This document shows, one piece after another, positions 6,010-9,392 of a DNA stretch of 9,392 bases. The stretch comes from DASZYF01 sp035545535. GTDB lineage: Bacteria; Actinomycetota; Actinomycetes; Mycobacteriales; CAJCIY01. The stretch spans positions 1 through 9,392 of the forward strand of contig DASZYF010000050.1 of assembly GCA_035545535.1 (NCBI GenBank), written 5' to 3'. Below the pieces are notes generated by a model, which had not been told where the DNA came from, did no database searches, and saw nothing but the letters and a program-made list of their open reading frames with translations. Position 1 is the first letter of the stretch; every line of letters begins with the position of its first letter. A program made the translations under genes and the position numbers.

Positions 6010-6968
6010 GCACCAACCTGTTCCGTCCGGATGCCGACCTCGACAGCGAGGCACCCGTCCTCGACCCCGTACGCCTCTACCTCGACGCCATCGGCAAGGT
6101 CCCGCTCCTCGACGCCGCCCAGGAGGTCGAGCTGTCGAAGCGCATCGAGGCCGGCCTGTTCGCCCAGCACAAGCTCGAGCAGGCCGACGCCCGCGAGATC
6201 CGGCTCCGCAAGGCCCAGCGGGCGGACCTCGAAGAGCTCGTCCGCGACGGCGAGCGGGCGAAGGACCACCTCCTGCGCGCCAACCTGCGCCTCGTCGTCT
6301 CGGTCGCGAAGCGCTACACCCGCACCGCGATGCCGCTGCTCGACATCGTGCAGGAGGGCAACCTCGGCCTGGTCCGGGCGGTCGAGAAGTTCGACTACCG
6401 CAAGGGCTACAAGTTCTCCACCTACGCCATGTGGTGGATCCGCCAGGCCATCAGCCGCGGCCTCGCCGAGCAGTCACGCACCGTGCGGCTGCCGGTCCAC
6501 GTGGTCGAGGACGTCAACAAGATCGCCCGCGCCCGGCGTGAGCTCGAGGCGGTGCTCGACGGCACCCCGACGGTGGACCAGGTCGCGACCCAGGCCGGCC
6601 TGACCGTCGAGCGGGTGACGGACCTCGACCGTGTGGCGCGCGACCCGATCAGCCTCGATGTCGCGGTCGGCGACGACGGCGACGCGAGCTTCGGGGACTT
6701 CGTCATGGACACGGGCGCTGCCGGCCCTGACGAGCTCGCCGTGCGCGCCGAGCAGGCCCGCGCGCTGGACCTCGCCCTGCTGCAGCTCGACCGCCGCTCG
6801 GCGGACATCGTGCGGCGCCGGTTCGGCCTGCACGACGGCTCGGTGCAGACGCACGACGCGATCGGCAAGCAGCTCGGGCTGTCGCGTGAGCGCGTCCGCC
6901 AGATCGAGAAGGCCGCGCTCGAGGAGCTGCGCGCCGGCAGCGCTCTGGCAGAGCTCAACGCCGCCTGA
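6006..6968 (+). CDS. sigB: Group 2 (SigB/HrdB-like) RNA polymerase sigma factor, 320 aa
   Basis: Non-essential-type primary-like sigma factor, expected to redirect RNA polymerase under stress or stationary phase. Region 1.2 is at about 19-50 (DPVRLYLDAIGKVPLL, VELSKRIEAGLFA). Region 2 spans about 83-160: HLLRANLRLVVSVAKRYT, LLDIVQEGNLGLVRAVEKFD, and the -10 melting/recognition stretch YKFSTYAMWWIRQAISRGL (135-153). Region 3 is about 162-240 (RLPVHVVEDVNKIARAR). Region 4 is about 245-310, with the -35-reading helix-turn-helix HDAIGKQLGLSRERVRQIEK at 283-302. The long acidic region 1.1 of a housekeeping SigA is missing, and the length and order match mycobacterial SigB (about 323 residues). The GTG start follows GGAAGGG (5996-6002); the frame is open upstream but only as a shadow of the molybdoenzyme gene. 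The symbol sigB is by resemblance and gene length, not shown orthology. Confidence 0.9.
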   Translation: MSTNLFRPDADLDSEAPVLDPVRLYLDAIGKVPLLDAAQEVELSKRIEAGLFAQHKLEQADAREIRLRKAQRADLEELVRDGERAKDHLLRANLRLVVSVAKRYTRTAMPLLDIVQEGNLGLVRAVEKFDYRKGYKFSTYAMWWIRQAISRGLAEQSRTVRLPVHVVEDVNKIARARRELEAVLDGTPTVDQVATQAGLTVERVTDLDRVARDPISLDVAVGDDGDASFGDFVMDTGAAGPDELAVRAEQARALDLALLQLDRRSADIVRRRFGLHDGSVQTHDAIGKQLGLSRERVRQIEKAALEELRAGSALAELNAA

Positions 6969-6989
6969 CCCGCGGCGCTGAGGTGGCCG

Positions 6990-7640
6990 TCAGTGGTCGT
7001 CGAAGCGCTTGGAATGCCCGACGTCGTCGTGGTGACGGAACGTGGCGTGTGACCCCACCGTGCCCGCTGCGAGCAACGCGCCGACCGCGACGCTCAGCAC
7101 GACGAGGCTGAGCCGCGCGCCCCGACCGCGCACCGCAACGCGCCGCTTGAGATCAGCGGCGATCAGTGCGGGAACACGCCACAGGTAGTAGAGGACGTGG
7201 AGCGCGGCCAGGCCGACCCAGACGATGAACGACGCCTTGTGGAGCAGCATCCATGGCCCGGCGTCGCGCCCGTACGCCCACAGTGCGATGCCGCTGCCCA
7301 GCACGCCGACCGTCGAGAGCACGAGCAACGGCGCGAGGACACGCATCGGCAGCCACGGCGGCCCCTTGCGGACGTACTCGGTCTCGTGCGTGTAGTAGCG
7401 CGCGAAGCGCCAGCCGGTCGCCCCCAGCTTCAGCAGCACCGGGCCGACGAGGGCGAAGCCGATCAGCTCGTGCAGGGTCAGCATCCGCCCGACCCCGAGC
7501 AACGTGAACCCCTCGACGGCCAGCAGCACGAACAGGACGGAACCGGCAAATGCGGTCAGCCGCTCGTTTGCGGAGACAGACTCTTCAGAGGCTTCGCGCA
7601 CGAAGCGACCCCGCGGCGAACGTTGCGAAAGGTGATGCAC
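6990..7640 (-). CDS. Membrane cytochrome b-like protein with His-rich C-terminal tail
   Basis: Integral membrane protein of 216 residues with about five hydrophobic helices (about 30-50, 55-76, 100-120, 134-156, 176-195). Histidines at helix edges or inside helices (His57 in TLHELIGFAL, His85, His134 in LLHKASFIVW, His148 in LHVLYYLWRV) fit a di-haem cytochrome b561/ferric-reductase-like fold, so it probably passes electrons across or along the membrane. The last 19 residues (from His198) hold five histidines and several aspartates and may bind metal. Start: GTG at 7640 has GGAG 6 bases upstream; a GTG at 7601 (203 residues) is an alternative that still keeps the first helix. It lies 79 bases after the flavin/ferredoxin gene on the same strand and is likely cotranscribed; that gap shows no clear terminator or other feature. 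Its end faces the sigma gene end 21 bases away. Exact family and haem content are inference. Confidence 0.75.
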   Translation of the reverse strand: MHHLSQRSPRGRFVREASEESVSANERLTAFAGSVLFVLLAVEGFTLLGVGRMLTLHELIGFALVGPVLLKLGATGWRFARYYTHETEYVRKGPPWLPMRVLAPLLVLSTVGVLGSGIALWAYGRDAGPWMLLHKASFIVWVGLAALHVLYYLWRVPALIAADLKRRVAVRGRGARLSLVVLSVAVGALLAAGTVGSHATFRHHDDVGHSKRFDDH

Positions 7641-7719
7641 ACATCGCTCCAGCGTGCGACCACCTGCGTGAGATGACGATGTGCCGTAGATGTGCGTCCC
7701 GACGCTACTCGCGTGGTGC

Positions 7720-9360
7720 TCAGGGCGGCTCGGGGACCATCTCCATCGCGCCGGCCGGGCACTCCTGCACGCACAGCCCGCAGCCCTTGCAGAAGTCGAG
7801 GTCGATGGCGTAGCGCTCGCCCGGGCCGAGCTTGATGACCGCGTTGTCGGGGCAGACGCCGTAGCAGTTGTCGCACTCCAGGCAGTCGCCGCACGACAGG
7901 CAGCGTCGGGCCTCGTAGAGAGCGGTGCTCTCGTCGAGGCCGCCGACGACCTCGTCGAACGACGACGCGCGCCGGGCGGCGTCGAGGACGGGCTGCAACG
8001 ACGGCGGGGCCTCGCTGAAGTACCAGGTGTTGAGCCGGTCGACACCGATGACGTCCGTGACGGGTGCGGTGCCACTGCGCGGTTCGCCCCAGAGCCAGGC
8101 GTCGATCGCTCGCGCGGCGCGCAGGCCGTGCCCGATCGCCTCCGTCACGGTGCTGGTGCCACCGGTCGCGTCCCCGCCGGCGAACACGCCCTCGGCCCCG
8201 GTCATGCCCGTGGCGTCGACGACGATGCGGTCGTCGACGACCGTGAGGCCCTCGAGCCGCGCGACGAGTCCGAGGTCGGCCTGTTGCCCGAGCGCGAGCA
8301 GCAGCGTGTCGGCGCCGAGCTCCTCGACCTCCCCGGTCGGCTGTGGGAACCCGTCGTCGTCGAGCTCCATCCGCTCGACGGTGAGCGAGCCGCCCTCGGC
8401 GTGGGTGATGGTGGAGAGCCAGCGGACCCGGACGCCCTCGGCGAGCGCGTCCTCGAGCTCGCTCTCGTGCGCGGGCATGCGGTCGCGGGTGCGGCGGTAG
8501 ACGACCACGGCTTCGGCGGCGCCGAGCCGGCGGGCGGTGCGCGCGGCGTCGAACGCGGTGTTCCCGCCGCCGTACACGGCGACGGTGTGGCCGAGCTGAG
8601 GTGCGTCGTGCTCGGCCGTGCCGTGCAGCACAGAGACGGCGTCGAGGACCCGCGCGGAGTCACCGGCCGGGATGTAGGCGCGCTTGCCGATCTGGGCGCC
8701 GACCGCGACGAAGGCCGCGTCGAACGCGGCGTCGAAGCCGTCGCCCGCGAGGGCCGCCGCGAGGTCGTCGACGCGGTGGTTCGGCACGTAGGTGACGTCC
8801 ATGGCGAGGATGCGGGCGATCTCCGCGTCGAGCACGTCGCGCGGGAGCCGGTAGGCCGGGATGCCGTAGCGGAGCATCCCGCCCGGCTCGGCTTCGGCGT
8901 CGGCCAGCGTGACCGCATGCCCGAGCCGGCGCAGCCGGTAGGTGGCGGCGAGCCCCGCCGGGCCGGCGCCGACGACCAGGACGCGCTTGCCCGTGCTGGG
9001 GCCGGCGGGTGGCAGGGCGAACCCGCCGGCGATCGCATGGTCGCCGAGGAACCGCTCGACCGCGTTGATGCCGACGTGACCGTCGACCTCGGCGCGGTTG
9101 CACACCGACTCGCACGGGTGGTAGCAGACCCGGCCCATCACGGCGGGGAACGGGTTCGTGTCGACGAGCTGGCCCCAGGCTCGCTCGTAGCTGCCGTCCT
9201 CGGCCGTGTGCAGCCACCCCCGCACGTCCTCGCCCGCAGGGCATGCGTGGGAGCACGGCGGCGTGTGCTCGACGTACACCGGCCGGTCCGTGCGCCAGGT
9301 CCCCGTGTGGTTCGCGCGGCTCGAACCGACGGCGAGCGTGATGGCGAAGGGGCGGTCCAT
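7720..9360 (-). CDS. GltD-like NAD(P)H/FAD oxidoreductase fused to a 2x[4Fe-4S] ferredoxin domain
   Basis: Cytoplasmic 546-residue electron-transfer flavoprotein. Residues about 25-110 form the GltD-type N-terminal Fe-S domain (Cys36, Cys40, Cys79, Cys83, Cys87; motifs PPCSHACPAGEDV and CYHPCESVCNRA). FAD binding: VLVVGAGPAGLAA (128-139) and GVFAGGDATGG (Asp397). NAD(P)H binding: VYGGGNTAFDAA (Gly264-266) followed by VVYRRTRDRMPA. The C-terminal ferredoxin domain has CLSCGDCLECDNCYGVCP (487-504) and CKGCGLCVQECP (524-535), enough cysteines for two 4Fe-4S clusters. GltD proper lacks this C-terminal ferredoxin domain, and no large glutamate synthase subunit is seen, so it is probably not glutamate synthase but shuttles electrons between NAD(P)H and ferredoxin-type partners; similar fusions occur, as I recall, beside 2-oxoacid:ferredoxin oxidoreductases. 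ATG at 9360 overlaps the upstream stop (TGATG); GTG at 9363 is an equal alternative one codon longer. The cytochrome b gene follows. Confidence 0.9.
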   Translation of the reverse strand: MDRPFAITLAVGSSRANHTGTWRTDRPVYVEHTPPCSHACPAGEDVRGWLHTAEDGSYERAWGQLVDTNPFPAVMGRVCYHPCESVCNRAEVDGHVGINAVERFLGDHAIAGGFALPPAGPSTGKRVLVVGAGPAGLAATYRLRRLGHAVTLADAEAEPGGMLRYGIPAYRLPRDVLDAEIARILAMDVTYVPNHRVDDLAAALAGDGFDAAFDAAFVAVGAQIGKRAYIPAGDSARVLDAVSVLHGTAEHDAPQLGHTVAVYGGGNTAFDAARTARRLGAAEAVVVYRRTRDRMPAHESELEDALAEGVRVRWLSTITHAEGGSLTVERMELDDDGFPQPTGEVEELGADTLLLALGQQADLGLVARLEGLTVVDDRIVVDATGMTGAEGVFAGGDATGGTSTVTEAIGHGLRAARAIDAWLWGEPRSGTAPVTDVIGVDRLNTWYFSEAPPSLQPVLDAARRASSFDEVVGGLDESTALYEARRCLSCGDCLECDNCYGVCPDNAVIKLGPGERYAIDLDFCKGCGLCVQECPAGAMEMVPEPP

Positions 9361-9392
9361 CACGCCTCGACCGTCGCGACGAGCAGCCCGTA
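9360..9392 (-). CDS. 3' end of an upstream gene (last 10 codons), coupled to the oxidoreductase
   Basis: The open frame from the right edge reads YGLLVATVEA and ends in TGA (9362-9360), whose last base is the A of the next gene's ATG. Too little is visible to name it. Because this layout suggests an operon, it may encode a partner of the flavin/ferredoxin protein, possibly a 2-oxoacid:acceptor oxidoreductase subunit; that is a guess from the family context. Confidence 0.5.
   Translation of the reverse strand, partial: YGLLVATVEA

Noticed and set aside
6965..6993. Possible bidirectional terminator between the converging sigma and cytochrome b genes (CTGAC ... GTCAG)
   Set aside because: Only a 5-base stem with a 19-base interior that pairs poorly, and no T-run on either side.
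7587..7646. Nineteen-codon ORF (ATG at 7646, MCASPFATFAAG...) overlapping the cytochrome b start
   Set aside because: Its ATG is too close to the GGAG to be well placed, and the frame has no support beyond being open.
7641..8075. Upstream extension of the cytochrome b frame into the flavoprotein gene
   Set aside because: The extra part is Ser/Arg/Ala-rich shadow translation of the ferredoxin domain gene; GTG starts at 7640 or 7601 suffice.

Overview
The window is very GC-rich, uses GTG as well as ATG starts, has leaderless-looking promoters, and carries a furA-katG pair and a SigB-like group 2 sigma factor. Together these point to an actinomycete (Actinobacteria). The genus cannot be fixed from sequence alone. 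All recognisable genes belong to known families, and coding is dense: no gap between genes exceeds about 95 bases. I see no tRNA, rRNA, CRISPR array, insertion sequence or phage gene.

Layout. (1) 1-1807, minus strand: a peroxide-stress operon. A promoter/operator (1779-1812) drives a FurA-type repressor (1326-1772), followed 18 bases later by the catalase-peroxidase gene katG, which runs off the left edge. (2) 1834-2697, minus strand: an ECF sigma factor and, 3 bases downstream, its likely zinc-binding anti-sigma factor. (3) 2777-5913, plus strand, divergent from the sigma gene: fdhD (sulfurtransferase for formate dehydrogenase maturation) overlapping by ATGA a YdeP/FdhA-like molybdopterin oxidoreductase. 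(4) 6006-6968, plus strand: a SigB-like group 2 sigma factor preceded by a good ECF-type promoter (GGGAAC, 18 bases, GTT). (5) 6990-9392, minus strand: a membrane cytochrome b-like protein, a GltD-like NAD(P)H/FAD oxidoreductase with a C-terminal two-cluster ferredoxin domain, and the last 10 codons of an overlapping upstream gene.

Taken together the window reads as a redox and stress neighbourhood: peroxide detoxification under a metal/peroxide-sensing repressor, a sigma/anti-sigma switch with the cysteine/histidine pattern of thiol-sensitive anti-sigma factors, a general stress sigma factor under an ECF-type promoter, and two low-potential electron-transfer units (a Mo/W enzyme and an NAD(P)H-ferredoxin-cytochrome b set). 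That the parts are functionally linked is inference. What is seen directly is gene order, overlaps, motifs and promoter-like sequences. No wholly new system is evident; the least explained parts are the substrate of the molybdoenzyme and the role of the flavin/ferredoxin/cytochrome b cluster.
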